Counted from the stretch's first letter, positions 31,710 through 41,971 are shown. The stretch: DNA of 64,000 bases from Haliscomenobacter sp040401995 (GCA_040401995.1 JBBANM010000007.1:51330-115329), one strand, 5' to 3'. Numbers and translations: made by a program. Notes: a model not told the origin generated them from the letters alone.

Positions 31710-32042
31710 ATGGAAGATAACCTAATAAAAATTACCGTAATTGGTCGGGATGGAGTAGAAAACCTGCTCGACGGACCAACGGATATGAATATGAATTTGA
31801 TGGAGCTTTGTAAAGCTTACGAGCTCCCCGTCAAAGGTACTTGTGGAGGCATGGCGCTTTGTTCTACCTGTCATGTGTATGTGCTTTCCGATAATGAACT
31901 CTCCCCTATGAGTGAAGATGAGGAGAACATCTTGGATCAAGCTTTTTTTGTAGAAGACAACTCCCGCTTGGGTTGTCAGCTGCATCTCAGCGAAGCATTG
32001 GATGGCTTGGTGGTAAAATTGGCGCCTGATTCTGGCGAGTAA
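31710..32042 (+). CDS. [2Fe-2S] ferredoxin, adrenodoxin-type
   Basis: 110 residues. Cluster ligands C45, C51 and C54 (TCGGMALCSTC) and C89 (SRLGCQLHL) give the CX5CX2CX~34C pattern of adrenodoxin/ISC-type ferredoxins. A small electron carrier, plausibly for the MOSC protein upstream or for Fe-S assembly; neither is shown. No terminator was seen directly downstream, where a repeat begins. Confidence 0.93.
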   Translation: MEDNLIKITVIGRDGVENLLDGPTDMNMNLMELCKAYELPVKGTCGGMALCSTCHVYVLSDNELSPMSEDEENILDQAFFVEDNSRLGCQLHLSEALDGLVVKLAPDSGE

Positions 32043-32084
32043 ATATCTAACGTGAATTCTGAAATAGTGAATGGCGTAAAGCCG

Positions 32085-32255
32085 AAATCGTGCCGTCGCT
32101 AGCGCGACTTGGTATGAAATGTTGACCGTTTTCTATAGACGGATTCGCCACTAGCGTGGCTTTGATGCTACTGAAGGGCGCTAGCCCTGTTTCCGTCTAT
32201 AGAAATAATGAGTGGTCTGGCTTTTCGAGCCGCGTAGCGGCGACACGAGTGATTG
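32085..32255. repeat. Palindromic repeat with TTCTATAGACGGA arms
   Basis: A perfect 13-bp inverted repeat (32131-32143 and 32192-32204) encloses CCACTAGCGTGG and GGGCGCTAGCCC palindromes. The outer CGTGCCGTCGCTAGCGCGA and GCCGCGTAGCGGCGACACG are similar in style. Non-coding. Confidence 0.5.
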
Positions 32256-32352
32256 ATTATGACCCAATTTTACTACTTTCTTTCGTAATTAATTCTGTAT
32301 CAGCTACTATAATTCAAAAATCAGGTTAATCAAACAATTATCGGTCGAGTAC

Positions 32353-32865
32353 CCCATCGTCCCATCAGGACGATATCTTTGTAGAAATCGAGGGCTACCT
32401 CCGTTACCCGTTCCGTAGGAATGGTATCTCAACCAGATCAATAGGAGCTTTAGCTGGAACAAGTATGAACACAGCTTAGATACCATTCCTACGGAACGGT
32501 GAGCACATGGTTGCATGATATTCTACAAAGATAACGTTCCTATGGAACAGGGGCATTGTGTACAAAATTGGCTTAATGATCTCCTACCGCTAGGTTGATG
32601 GCAATATTGAGTACTTTAGGCATCATCTACTGTTCCGTAGGAACGTTATCTTTGTAGAAATCGAGGGCTACCTCCGTTACCGTTCCGTAGGAATGGTATC
32701 TCAACCAGATCAATAGGAGCTTTAGCTGGAACAANNNNNNNNNNNNNNNNNNNNNNNNNNNNNNNNNNNNNNNNNNNNNNNNNNNNNNNNNNNNNNNNNN
32801 NNNNNNNNNNNNNNNNNNNNNNNNNNNNNNNNNNTCTACAAAGATAACGTTCCTATGGAACAGGG
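32353..32865. repeat. Family E repeats in tandem, interrupted by an assembly gap (Ns 32735-32834)
   Basis: Unit 1 (32353-32552) and unit 2 (32629-32865) share ATCGAGGGCTACCTCCGTTA, ACCAGATCAATAGGAGCTTT and the right-hand TCTACAAAGATAACGTTCCT. Unit 1 has about 60 bp (32461-32521) where unit 2 has 100 Ns, so the true gap is probably near 60 bp. The rest of 32043-33070 holds no gene. Confidence 0.75.
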
Positions 32866-32987
32866 GCATTGTGTACAAAATTGGCTTAAGGACCTCCCAT
32901 CTAAACGACGTAGTAGCGCAAGATTTGAGTTTTTATAGCATAAGACCGTCTTTTTAATCCCCTAGCTCATGCTTTTTCATTAAATAG

Positions 32988-33024
32988 ATAGCGCGCTTTT
33001 GAACTCAAGTCAAAAGCGCGCTAT
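32988..33024 (-). terminator. Terminator hairpin downstream of the subtilase gene
   Basis: ATAGCGCGCTTTTGA (32988-33002) and TCAAAAGCGCGCTAT (33010-33024) are perfectly complementary, 15 bp. It lies 46 bp past the stop of the minus-strand protease gene; the following T-tract is weak. Confidence 0.6.
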
Positions 33025-33070
33025 ATTTCATTGTTACTTTTTGCGCATTTTTTTTGGCGCATCCGATCAA

Positions 33071-36000
33071 TTACTTCTCCAGGATCTGAATTTTTTTCAC
33101 GATCCGTTTCCCGTCAATGGCAAAAACCAAGAAATAGCTGCCCGAAGGAAGGGGTTGGGTATCTACTTGCTGTGTTGCCACGTTTACATCGCCATAATTA
33201 TAGAGTTGGAGGGTTTGCCCCAAAACATTGGTTACTTGCATTTGTACGTTTGCCGTTTTCTCCAACTGAAAACCCACATTGATTTGATTGGTAGCTGGAT
33301 TGGGGAAAACGGTGATTTGTTGCCCCAATTTGGTAATGTCGTCAACTGCTGTTGTTATTTTTACTTCTATTGTTTTGTAGGCCACATCGCTACATCCTTG
33401 GGCATTGGAAGCAGCAAATGCAACGGTGTAAAAGCCCGCATTTTTATAAGTATTCTGAGGATTTTGCACCGAACTGGTTTGACCGTCGCCAAAATCCCAA
33501 AACCAAGATCGGGCATTGGTAGAACTGTCTTGAAAATTGGCAATACCCGCTCCATTTATAAAAGGAACTGGGCTTTTTGGCGTGCTAAATCGAGCAACTG
33601 GCGCGCTGCTGTTTTTATTAATGTTGACAAACAATGGTACGCGCCCGCAGGGGTAAGCATAATCGATTTCCCAATCATAAAAGTAAGCGTAAACGGATTG
33701 GGGCGCATAATTGGTTGATCGAACGATGCTTAAAACGCCATTTACATTATAAGGAAGCTTCAAATTACTGGTAGTGATGGTCAATTGGCGGCCGCGGGTC
33801 ATTTCAAGGGTATACCCATTGCCTAGCTTGACGTTAAAATTCAAAGTAACGCGTTGCTCACCCAATTTGGTGATGTTAAACAACCTTTGTTGCACTGTCC
33901 CATCGGGGGCACGCATCAAAATGGTTAAAATGCCCGTACGAGCCGGGTAAATGAGCACTGTTTTTAAAATAAAAGGCGAAAAACAATTGAAGTACAAACC
34001 ACCAACGGAATCAGAAGTAACAAAGGTTCCTGCATCGCGTTTGTCCAATCCAGTTTTTTGGCTGAACAACAGCTCAGAATAAAAAATGGTATCCTTAGTA
34101 AGCGGCCCCGTATAATAAGTATTGCCGGTAGCCAAAGGTGTGCCATCGCTTACCCGATCAAACCAACGAACTACCCCAGCGCCGGTGTAATTAGCAGTCA
34201 ACAAAGTTCTTGAGCCCAGACAGCCATCAGCAATCGTAGTACTCGAAACCGGCAACAATGGATCGCTTACGATCGAGATACGCTCTTTAAGCTGATTGTT
34301 GAGGGGGCGTTCATCGGTTTTACCATTGGGGTTTTCCAGATCAACTTCAACCATATAAGTGCCAAGCGGCAATGCCACCGGAACCAATTGATAGGTCGCA
34401 AAACGACCTGGCGCTAATACCCCTTTCCAAGGAATCTGCGCCAAGTTGGCATTGGAATTGGCGCCTTCTCTACGAATCAGTACGTCCAAAGTACGTAGGG
34501 TATCTTTACCAGCATTTTCCAGCGTAACTTCTAAAAACAACTTACCATTGCAACCCGTAGTTCGTGATTTTGCATTGACGTTGATAACATCATTGGTTGC
34601 TTGAATGGGAGGAACTGGTTTGTTTCCTTGGCTGACCAGTAAGTTGTAGGCTTTTTCGAGATCGATGATGCCTTTTCCATAGGTGTTGTCTTCGCCTTGC
34701 CCCCCTAAATCAGTAGCTGAATTGTACAAAGCCGTAGCGATCGCGTTACCCGAAAGGGTTGGAAAAGCTTCTTTGAGCAACAAAATAGCTCCAGTTACAT
34801 GCGGCGCCGACATAGATGTACCACTTAAATTTGCGTAAGCGCCATTCAATACCGATGATCGCACATTTACTCCAGGCGCAGACACTTCTGGCTTAATAGA
34901 TAGTGATGACCCATCGGTACTACACAAAGTAGGCCCCCGCGATGAAAAATCGGCAATAGGATAGCCGCTGACGTTGCCATTTAAAGCCCCTACCGCAAAA
35001 GGCACTACCAAACCCACAGTTAACCCAGCGGGAAAAGAAACCGTAGAACTTGAAGGGCCATTGTTACCATTTGAAAATACGATGGCTACTCCTGCAGCGT
35101 CCAGCGCCGCAATGGCCGAGCGCTCGGAAGTTACACAATCACTTACGGAAGCCGATTCCGAACTGCGCCCCCAGGAGTTGTTGATGACATCGGGTACATC
35201 ATCGGTGGTTTTGGTATTTCGATCCGGATTTAAAGCCCATTGAAAGCTGGATAGCGTAGAATACGTTCCGCCTTTATAGGTACATGCTCCACCGCCTGCT
35301 TTTAAGGAAACGGAGGGAGAAGCAAGCCATAGCGCATTGAACGCCGAACCAATGGTATCGCGATTGACGCGGTCAATACCCACTACTGTACCCGCCACAT
35401 GGGTGCCATGCTCTTCGCACAAATCACCCACAATGGTAGAATAGTAAGTTTGGCTCTGACCAGCATAGTTGTAGGAAAACTGGGTTCGCAAGGCGGGGTG
35501 GAGGTAATCCTGGCCGCTATCAATGACTAGTACTTTGCGTCCATAGCCGGTATACCCTAAGCGCCACATAAACGGCGCTTTAATGGCAGTGAGCCCTTCT
35601 TCACGGCCTTTAGGAATCAAGGGCATGGCTACTTGTGAGCGTTCCAGCTGTTCTATTGCTGCTTGTTGGTCCATTTCTACCCAAGACACTGAAGGGTGAT
35701 TGCTTACTTCTGCTAAAAACTTTTTTTGCGCGCGTACAAAAATGACATTTGTGATCCAAAAACCATTGATGCTCTTGACATCTACGCCGGGTTGTTGTTT
35801 CATCCAATCAACTAAAGCGGGCTGGGTGGCTTCGGCCTTGCGCTGCAAAGTGGAGATCAATTCGGGGATGATTTCTTTTGGCGTAGAAGCACTGCGCAGC
35901 GCATTTGTTTTTAAACTGGTGATGTCAACTTGATCTTTCAGCATAACCAGCACTTCAAAATAAGTCTTGTCGTCGGCTTTATCCAGTTTTTTGGTCAACT

Positions 36001-36118
36001 CAGTAGAGATATTGGACCAATTGAAATCCGTTTGGGCATTTAAAAGGTTGATTGCAAATACAAAACAAAAACAAGCGATCAAAAACGATCGCATGATTGA
36101 CAATAGTTCCTTGTTCAT
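33071..36118 (-). CDS. Secreted subtilisin-like (S8) protease with PKD domain and T9SS type A sorting domain
   Basis: 1015 residues. After a signal peptide (SFLIACFCFVFAINLLNAQ) and an inhibitor-like propeptide comes the S8 domain with catalytic Asp (VLVIDSGQDYLHP), His (EEHGTHVAGTVVG) and Ser (LSGTSMSAPHVTGA). A CARDB-like module (GKLFLEVTLENAGKDTLRTL), a beta-rich region, a PKD domain (SWFWDFGDGQTSSVQNP) and a C-terminal ~80-residue T9SS sorting domain (ITVFPNPATNQINVGF ... VKKIQILEK) follow. Probably exported and surface-attached or released to digest proteins. MNKELLSIM or the internal ATG eight codons later could start it. Confidence 0.95.
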   Translation of the reverse strand: MNKELLSIMRSFLIACFCFVFAINLLNAQTDFNWSNISTELTKKLDKADDKTYFEVLVMLKDQVDITSLKTNALRSASTPKEIIPELISTLQRKAEATQPALVDWMKQQPGVDVKSINGFWITNVIFVRAQKKFLAEVSNHPSVSWVEMDQQAAIEQLERSQVAMPLIPKGREEGLTAIKAPFMWRLGYTGYGRKVLVIDSGQDYLHPALRTQFSYNYAGQSQTYYSTIVGDLCEEHGTHVAGTVVGIDRVNRDTIGSAFNALWLASPSVSLKAGGGACTYKGGTYSTLSSFQWALNPDRNTKTTDDVPDVINNSWGRSSESASVSDCVTSERSAIAALDAAGVAIVFSNGNNGPSSSTVSFPAGLTVGLVVPFAVGALNGNVSGYPIADFSSRGPTLCSTDGSSLSIKPEVSAPGVNVRSSVLNGAYANLSGTSMSAPHVTGAILLLKEAFPTLSGNAIATALYNSATDLGGQGEDNTYGKGIIDLEKAYNLLVSQGNKPVPPIQATNDVINVNAKSRTTGCNGKLFLEVTLENAGKDTLRTLDVLIRREGANSNANLAQIPWKGVLAPGRFATYQLVPVALPLGTYMVEVDLENPNGKTDERPLNNQLKERISIVSDPLLPVSSTTIADGCLGSRTLLTANYTGAGVVRWFDRVSDGTPLATGNTYYTGPLTKDTIFYSELLFSQKTGLDKRDAGTFVTSDSVGGLYFNCFSPFILKTVLIYPARTGILTILMRAPDGTVQQRLFNITKLGEQRVTLNFNVKLGNGYTLEMTRGRQLTITTSNLKLPYNVNGVLSIVRSTNYAPQSVYAYFYDWEIDYAYPCGRVPLFVNINKNSSAPVARFSTPKSPVPFINGAGIANFQDSSTNARSWFWDFGDGQTSSVQNPQNTYKNAGFYTVAFAASNAQGCSDVAYKTIEVKITTAVDDITKLGQQITVFPNPATNQINVGFQLEKTANVQMQVTNVLGQTLQLYNYGDVNVATQQVDTQPLPSGSYFLVFAIDGKRIVKKIQILEK

Positions 36119-36141
36119 TTTTCTTTCCTTGTTTTTATTTT

Positions 36142-36303
36142 AGAGCTTATTCAGGATTCTGATTCGCGCTACAAATGGCTAAAATCCACCCCAATTTCGT
36201 TGCAAAAATGCTCATGTAGCGCTGCTACACTCCGCTTTTCGCGCCTCATTGGGGCGAATTTTAGTTCATTTTCGCTATCGAATCAAAATCCTGAATAAGC
36301 TCT
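36142..36303. mobile_element. MITE-like element, family B, copy 3 (162 bp)
   Basis: Ends AGAGCTTATTCAG and CTGAATAAGCTCT: both ends carry the same compensating change from the other copies, keeping the TIRs complementary. The interior matches 13861-14022. Confidence 0.75.
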
Positions 36304-36508
36304 TAAGTCGTGATGGTTTCATATTACTCAACAATATAACCCATCACATACATAACTACGTAAAGATTCAAAAATCGTTAATAACATGGGGAATTATGGG
36401 CGGTTTGTCTAAAGAATTACAAAAGTGCTGAATAGAGTGGTCTTTTGAAACCCATCGAAGACTTAAGCGCCTTTTTTGAATTTTGTACTCTCGAAAGTAA
36501 AAGCCCAT

Positions 36509-39199
36509 TTATTGAACGAGGTTAATGAGCGTACGGTAATCATCGAAGGTTGCATCGGTAGTTTTCATTTCTAAAAGCGCCAACAGTTGCCCCTCGTAGT
36601 GCTGCTCCAATTGCTGACGGGTTTGCTCGCAACGTACTTCAATATCCCCCTTGCTGATCTGTTCCATCCGCCAGCGATAGGTGTGGCGCATTTTGTCCCA
36701 AATGCGTTGATGGACTTCGGCATGCTCAGCGTTGGGGAAAATGGGGGATACTTCCCGAAAAGCAGCGTTGTTTCGGGCCAATAATTTTCCGCTTTCCATG
36801 ATAAAATAGGCGGTATGCGCCCAAGCCGCATCAGCAGTGACCAGCTTGGAATACAAAACCAACTGAAGGTCTTCTTCGTTTTTGATCATTTGCTCGCGGT
36901 AGTTGCTCCCGCGCCACTTGAGGTCGAGTACCGCCATTTCATCTTGGCGGCGTAGCACCAAATCGGCACGGGCGTTCAAAACGATGTTTTCAAAAGATCC
37001 CGTAAGCGGTTGTTCGGTACCCACTATTTCCCAGCCGTTGGTTTGCAGGTGATTGAGCAAGCTCCAAGCGGCATATTTTAATTTTTTGAGAAAACGAACG
37101 CGTTCTGGTTCCCGGCCATACATCAACAAAACCGCGCCTTCTTTTTGCAGGAGCTGCACCATTTCGCGATCTGACCAAGTTTCCAATTCTTTTTTGCTCC
37201 AGTGCAGGGCCTCGGCTTGGGCTAAAAGGTGTTGAAAAAAACGGTGCGCCAAATTCCCCATCAGCGTTTGATCTTTCACAATGCTAAGGATCGAGGACTT
37301 CCGAAGGCGGATCTGGTGCTGAAACAGCCATTGATAAGGGTAATACAATAAAGCATCCAAACTACTAAAGGTCTCTTCGGGGCGCTGGGCCAGTTTTTCC
37401 GTTTTTTTGACTTTGATAAATGTCGCCGGACGTCCCAATTGACGGTAAACCAACTGTATTTGACCTGGCAGTGCAAAAAACTGCGCCAACAATTGGTTGT
37501 CGATGGTTGCTGTGATGGAGGCTAAATCGCCAAAACAGGCTTCCAAATCACCCAATAATGGATGCGGGTTGGCAGATTGCCCCTCTACCACTTCGGGTAT
37601 AATCAATAGCAATTGTTGCTGGCAAGCCAATACGGGCTGACGCCGTTGCCAACTGAGCAAAGCGTTTTGTTCCTGCGGACCGCTTAAGTGAATGCCATGA
37701 TCCAGCAACCATTGCAATTCAGCTTGGTACCAACGGGAAAAGAAGTAATCAGGTTCGTTTTGGATGAAATTCCACCACAAAAGCTGATCAACGCCTTCTT
37801 TAAAGGCATGCGGATGGTGCACATAGGGCAAACTACCCACCTCCTGCACGCTCAGTTGCGCGGGAGCAGCTTCGTATACGGTGCGTACGATACGTTCTAA
37901 CTCAAGACGACTCAGTTGCCGTTCGGGTAACGCTTGCAACAATTCTTCGATTTGCCGCGCCTGTTCCGCTAAGATTAACAGCGAAGGGTTCGCTGGGTTG
38001 TCGCGAAAAATAGCGCGGGCCCAAAAAGCGAGGTAGGTAAAAATTTCCAGTACTTCTTCTTTGGGAGCAACCCCACTGGCATCATAGCGTTTGCGTTCAA
38101 ACCAAAACCGGTATTGCTGACGGATCTCGGCAGGTTTGGAACCGATGGCCGGATAAACCCCGTTGTCCAATTCCCGAAAAAACTGACTGATCATGATCTG
38201 CCAATACTCTCCTTGAAGGCCAGGAGTTTGAGCCATCAATTGTGCAATGCGGTTGGCCAATTCATTGTCCAAAGGTTTTACGGGCAATGACACAAACTCC
38301 ATGATTTTGAACGGATCAATGGGGTTCCACAAAAAAACCGAGGCCAATTTCAGAATTTGGAGTGTTGGTCGCGCAAGTGAGGCCGGCTGAATACCCAAAC
38401 TGGGCAAACCTTCTTGAATAAGCGCATTATCAAGGGTACGCGACCGTTCGGGGATCAGCAAGCAAGGTTTTAGCTCCGGGTTGTCGTGAAAAAGCGCCGC
38501 AAGGTAAGCCGCCAGTTCCGTATCACGCTTGCCCCGCAAGATAAGTAAGCTTCCATCGCCTTGCAATGCAGGTTTGGCCGCTTTAGGTTGTCCGATATTT
38601 TTTTTAAAATTTCCTAGATCAGTTGTATTCTCCGAAAAGGGTAGTTTTTGCGTTTCGAGGTGAATGCCGCGCGTTTGTAGCGATTGCAACAAGCGTTGCC
38701 AATATTGCGGGAGCAGTTGAAGCGGTTCTACACAATTAATTTGCTGAAGCGGGATTTGCATTTCCTCAATTGCTTGCTCAACTGCCAAAAAACGATCGGC
38801 AAAACCATTGGCTAGCGCTGGTTTGCCCGCTCGAATATTTTTTTCAATGACCGCGAGGGTATTGAGTCGAGGTGGCAATTCAGGATGAAGGCTAAAATCC
38901 CAACCGGCCAGTAGGAGCTCATCGCGGCGTTGGAGCAATTCGGTGGCAGTAGCAAATTGATCGGCTTGAAAAGCGGTGGCGTAGAAAACCTGAGGTTCTA
39001 TTTGCCAATGGAGGCGTAAAGCTTGTCGAAATTGCTCAATCCGGAGGTAATCTATAGAGCGTTCTTTACCGCTTAATCCCAAGTGATTTTCAAGCCATTG
39101 TAATAGCCCAGAAGGCCCTAGGGAAAGCTGATTTCCGGTAGTTTGAACCGCATTTGGCCAGGCCGAAAAATCCAAGGCGAGCCCAAAATAGATGACCAT
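36509..39199 (-). CDS. PD-(D/E)XK nuclease, AddB-like
   Basis: 896 residues. The C-terminal quarter has a RecB-type nuclease signature: a His-containing helix (LAHRFFQHLLAQ), ARADLVLRRQDEMAVLDLKW (catalytic D and D-x-K) and EDLQLVLYSKLV (QxxxY-like). The N-terminal part resembles an inactivated helicase as in AddB, without a Walker A motif. It contains TELAAYLAALF and ILILRGKR-like segments. It is probably the AddB-type partner of an AddAB/RecBCD-like end-resection complex; no addA homologue is next to it in this window. 33 bp upstream lies a START-like gene on the same strand. Confidence 0.75.
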   Translation of the reverse strand: MVIYFGLALDFSAWPNAVQTTGNQLSLGPSGLLQWLENHLGLSGKERSIDYLRIEQFRQALRLHWQIEPQVFYATAFQADQFATATELLQRRDELLLAGWDFSLHPELPPRLNTLAVIEKNIRAGKPALANGFADRFLAVEQAIEEMQIPLQQINCVEPLQLLPQYWQRLLQSLQTRGIHLETQKLPFSENTTDLGNFKKNIGQPKAAKPALQGDGSLLILRGKRDTELAAYLAALFHDNPELKPCLLIPERSRTLDNALIQEGLPSLGIQPASLARPTLQILKLASVFLWNPIDPFKIMEFVSLPVKPLDNELANRIAQLMAQTPGLQGEYWQIMISQFFRELDNGVYPAIGSKPAEIRQQYRFWFERKRYDASGVAPKEEVLEIFTYLAFWARAIFRDNPANPSLLILAEQARQIEELLQALPERQLSRLELERIVRTVYEAAPAQLSVQEVGSLPYVHHPHAFKEGVDQLLWWNFIQNEPDYFFSRWYQAELQWLLDHGIHLSGPQEQNALLSWQRRQPVLACQQQLLLIIPEVVEGQSANPHPLLGDLEACFGDLASITATIDNQLLAQFFALPGQIQLVYRQLGRPATFIKVKKTEKLAQRPEETFSSLDALLYYPYQWLFQHQIRLRKSSILSIVKDQTLMGNLAHRFFQHLLAQAEALHWSKKELETWSDREMVQLLQKEGAVLLMYGREPERVRFLKKLKYAAWSLLNHLQTNGWEIVGTEQPLTGSFENIVLNARADLVLRRQDEMAVLDLKWRGSNYREQMIKNEEDLQLVLYSKLVTADAAWAHTAYFIMESGKLLARNNAAFREVSPIFPNAEHAEVHQRIWDKMRHTYRWRMEQISKGDIEVRCEQTRQQLEQHYEGQLLALLEMKTTDATFDDYRTLINLVQ

Positions 39200-39232
39200 G
39201 ATCTGATGAGTTGTGCTGAATAGTCAGGTAAT

Positions 39233-39613
39233 TTACCCTCCGGATTCTTTTTGCAGTTGCTGCATCTGGGTATCCCAATAGCGTTTTTGATCCTTAACTT
39301 CATCGTCGTCGCAAAAATCGGTCAATACCAAAATGGTTTCACCGGTGATTGGCGCCTCTGAAATGCGAAATTCCAGGTATTCGTCATTACTTTCTGCGTC
39401 TTGCCAACGCAAACGCAATAGTTCTTCTTCTACTTCTTCAATTACTTCTGCTGTTTCTGCGGTTTCGCCCCAAATAAAGGTGAAACTATTCAACTCCACA
39501 TCGACATCGTCACAAAACCAGCGGATCAAGCAAGACGGTGTTGTAAGAAATTGATAAAGAATAGCAGGAGAAGCACGGAAAATGTATTCGAGTTGAAGCT
39601 TTACTCTTTTCAT
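39233..39613 (-). CDS. START-like (SRPBCC) domain protein
   Basis: 126 residues: KLQLEYIFRASPAILYQFLT at the start, WFCDDVDV, then acidic EVIEEVEEELLRLRW and TILVLTDFCDDDEVKDQ. This matches the small AHSA1/START-like proteins conserved in Bacteroidota. The fold binds hydrophobic ligands or acts as a co-chaperone; the true role is unknown. Probably co-transcribed with the nuclease gene. Confidence 0.85.
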   Translation of the reverse strand: MKRVKLQLEYIFRASPAILYQFLTTPSCLIRWFCDDVDVELNSFTFIWGETAETAEVIEEVEEELLRLRWQDAESNDEYLEFRISEAPITGETILVLTDFCDDDEVKDQKRYWDTQMQQLQKESGG

Positions 39614-39955
39614 AAAAATAGCTCTATTTTACCGTACTACTAGAAATATGGATTGGTTGCAAAATAATCTTTTCAAGCTGAACGGAAACTTTTTTTTAAT
39701 TTGTTTTTCATGCGCTGTGACAATCCAAACCTAACTATCACCCTATCAGCGCAATGTCCAAACAAAAAACGTTCTTATCTAAATGATCGTTCATTTTGTC
39801 ACTGATCCTTCAAAGCGTATTCTTGCCGTACGGCACAATAAAAAATAAAAAACTGATAAAACCAAATCATCAAGGAGCAGTAACAAAATAAAGTACAATT
39901 TTGACTGGCTATTTTTTCATTTCGAATGGTTTGTGTAAATCAGACAAGATTAGAC

Positions 39956-39986
39956 TTGACTGGAACAAGTATTTAAGATATTTTTG
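39956..39986 (+). promoter_or_regulatory. Putative rpoD promoter
   Basis: TTG (39956-39958), 20-bp spacer, TATTTTTG (39979-39986), a match to TAnnTTTG. It would give a ~175-nt leader before rpoD. The rest of 39614-40169 contains nothing I recognise. Confidence 0.45.
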
Positions 39987-40169
39987 TAGCCGGTAAAATC
40001 AAAAGGGCTAGAACTATCATAAACTACCTTATCTTTGATGCCTGCCGAGCTAAGCCTACGAATACCTAATAACTTTTACCCAGCCATTGCCTTCCATGAC
40101 CCATTGACACATATCTGATACAGCAAAAGGATTGCGTAGCTTTTTTTAATTTATAAATAGCATTTTTGC

Positions 40170-41039
40170 ATGAGACAACTTAAGATCACAAAATCTATAA
40201 CCAATCGAGAGAGTCAGTCTTTAGAAAAGTACTTACAGGAAATTGGTAAAGTAGATTTGTTAACCCCAGAAGAAGAGGTTGAGTTAGCCAAGAGAATCAA
40301 GCAAGGGGATCAAGCGGCCTTAGAAAAACTAACCAAAGCCAATCTTCGTTTTGTTGTTTCGGTAGCCAAACAATATCAGAATCAGGGTCTTTCCTTAAGT
40401 GATTTGATCAATGAGGGCAACTTGGGTCTTATCAAAGCCGCACAACGATTTGATGAAACCCGCGGTTTTAAATTCATTTCCTATGCCGTTTGGTGGATTC
40501 GTCAATCTATCTTGCAAGCATTGGCAGAGCAATCGCGTATTGTTCGTCTTCCCCTCAACAAAGTAGGTTCTTTGAATAAAATCAATAAGGCCTTCTCTGA
40601 ACTAGAACAGGAATTCGAGCGTGAACCTTCTCCAGAGGAATTGGCAGAAATGCTGGAAATTCCTACCGAAGAAGTAGAAACGACTTTGGGAGTAGCAGCT
40701 CGCCACGTGTCAATGGATGCGCCATTTGTTGAAGGCGAAGACAACTCTTTGCTGGATGTATTGGAAAACAGCAGCACGCCTGGTACCGATTCGCGTTTGG
40801 AATACAATGAATCTTTGCGCCGCGAAATCGAACGCTCATTGAGTACATTGACGGATCGTCAATGTGACGTAATCAAGTTGTACTTTGGCATTGGCGTGGA
40901 ACATCCCATGTCTTTGGAAGACATCGGCGAGAAATTTGGATTGACCCGCGAACGGGTTCGCCAGATCAAAGACAAAGCAATCAACAAATTGCGTTCTGCA
41001 AACCGCAGCAAATTATTGAAACACTATTTAGGCGGTTGA
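40170..41039 (+). CDS. rpoD: Primary RNA polymerase sigma factor RpoD/SigA
   Basis: 289 residues, the short form typical of Bacteroidota housekeeping sigma factors. Region 1.2 is ESQSLEKYLQEIGKVDLLTP; region 2 contains NLRFVVSVAKQYQNQGL, DLINEGNLGLIKAAQRFD and YAVWWIRQSI; region 3 SRIVRLPLNKVGSLN; region 4 TLTDRQCDVIKLYFGIG and LEDIGEKFGLTRERVRQ. It directs transcription from the TTTG/TAnnTTTG promoters seen in this window. Monocistronic with a strong terminator. Confidence 0.96.
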   Translation: MRQLKITKSITNRESQSLEKYLQEIGKVDLLTPEEEVELAKRIKQGDQAALEKLTKANLRFVVSVAKQYQNQGLSLSDLINEGNLGLIKAAQRFDETRGFKFISYAVWWIRQSILQALAEQSRIVRLPLNKVGSLNKINKAFSELEQEFEREPSPEELAEMLEIPTEEVETTLGVAARHVSMDAPFVEGEDNSLLDVLENSSTPGTDSRLEYNESLRREIERSLSTLTDRQCDVIKLYFGIGVEHPMSLEDIGEKFGLTRERVRQIKDKAINKLRSANRSKLLKHYLGG

Positions 41040-41064
41040 TCTGCATAAAAAATTGCGTCAAGTG

Positions 41065-41102
41065 AAGCCAAGCCGAGAAAGAAACCTCCGCTTGGCTTTT
41101 TT
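41065..41102. terminator. Terminator after rpoD
   Basis: AAGCCAAGC (41065-41073) pairs with GCTTGGCTT (41090-41098), followed by TTTT. It lies between convergent rpoD and the Lrp gene. Confidence 0.8.
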
Positions 41103-41127
41103 GCGTGGTGCTCAGCCAAATTGTGTT

Positions 41128-41598
41128 TTACTCCTCATCATCGTCGACAATATTGATCGGGCGACTAATACTCTCTTGCAAAGAAATAAAAGTTTCCGTG
41201 CGTTGGATGCCTGGTATCTTTTGGATTTTGTCGTGGAGTACATCCCGCAGGTGATTAGTATCCCGACAAATGATTCGGGCAAAAATATTGTACAACCCGG
41301 TGGTGTAATGTGCGTCCACTACTTCTGGGATTTGCGCCAAAGAAGCGGCAACCTCGTCATAAAGAGAGCTTTTATCCAGGTAAATGCCTAAAAACGCGCA
41401 AATATCGTATCCCAACCGCGTGTGATCCACGGAAAGACTGTAGCCTTTTACAATGCCGCTGTCTTCCAGTTTTTTCATTCGAACATGAATCGTACCGCCG
41501 GAAACAAACAATTTTTTGGCGATCTCTGTGTAAGCCATCTTCGCGTTGCGCATCAATAAGGATAAAATTTGTTTATCCAGCTTGTCAAATTCGTTCAA
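41128..41598 (-). CDS. Lrp/AsnC-family transcriptional regulator
   Basis: 156 residues: N-terminal HTH (LDKQILSLLMRNAKMAYTEI, then LFVSGGTIHVRMKKLEDSGI) and C-terminal RAM ligand-binding domain (ICAFLGIYLDKSSLYDEV ... VVDAHYTTGLYNIFARI). The length and architecture are standard. The effector is probably an amino acid, but it cannot be named. Confidence 0.93.
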   Translation of the reverse strand: MNEFDKLDKQILSLLMRNAKMAYTEIAKKLFVSGGTIHVRMKKLEDSGIVKGYSLSVDHTRLGYDICAFLGIYLDKSSLYDEVAASLAQIPEVVDAHYTTGLYNIFARIICRDTNHLRDVLHDKIQKIPGIQRTETFISLQESISRPINIVDDDEE

Positions 41599-41810
41599 TT
41601 CCGGTAGTATTTAACAATGAACAATAAGTTAGTAGGCCAAGGGCACTTGGGTGTCAATTTTTGCTCTGAACCAGTAATTCAATAGAAAATATCCACCTCA
41701 TTTCAATCTTGTCAAAAAAGAAGGCAAATTCGTGCATTAAATTTATAAAATTTCAAAAAAAATAAAAAATTGCAACAAAATTTTACAAAAATCGATTGAA
41801 TCAAATGATA

Positions 41811-41971
41811 AGAGCTTGTTCAGATTATGGATCTGAGGCGAAGGAGAGCAAATATTATTTCAGACGAGGCAAAATTTGCAGCCGTATGTGGGCAATACGG
41901 CGAAAATTTTAACGAAGCATGAAATAATATTTGCCTCATGGAGCCCAGAATCCAAAATTTGAACAAGTTCT
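41811..41971. mobile_element. MITE-like element, family A, copy 2 (161 bp)
   Basis: Same length as copy 1 (11234-11394) and largely identical. Arm changes AAATATTATTTC/GAAATAATATTT are compensatory, which argues that the folded structure is maintained. It fills much of 41599-42137, where no gene is seen. Confidence 0.75.
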
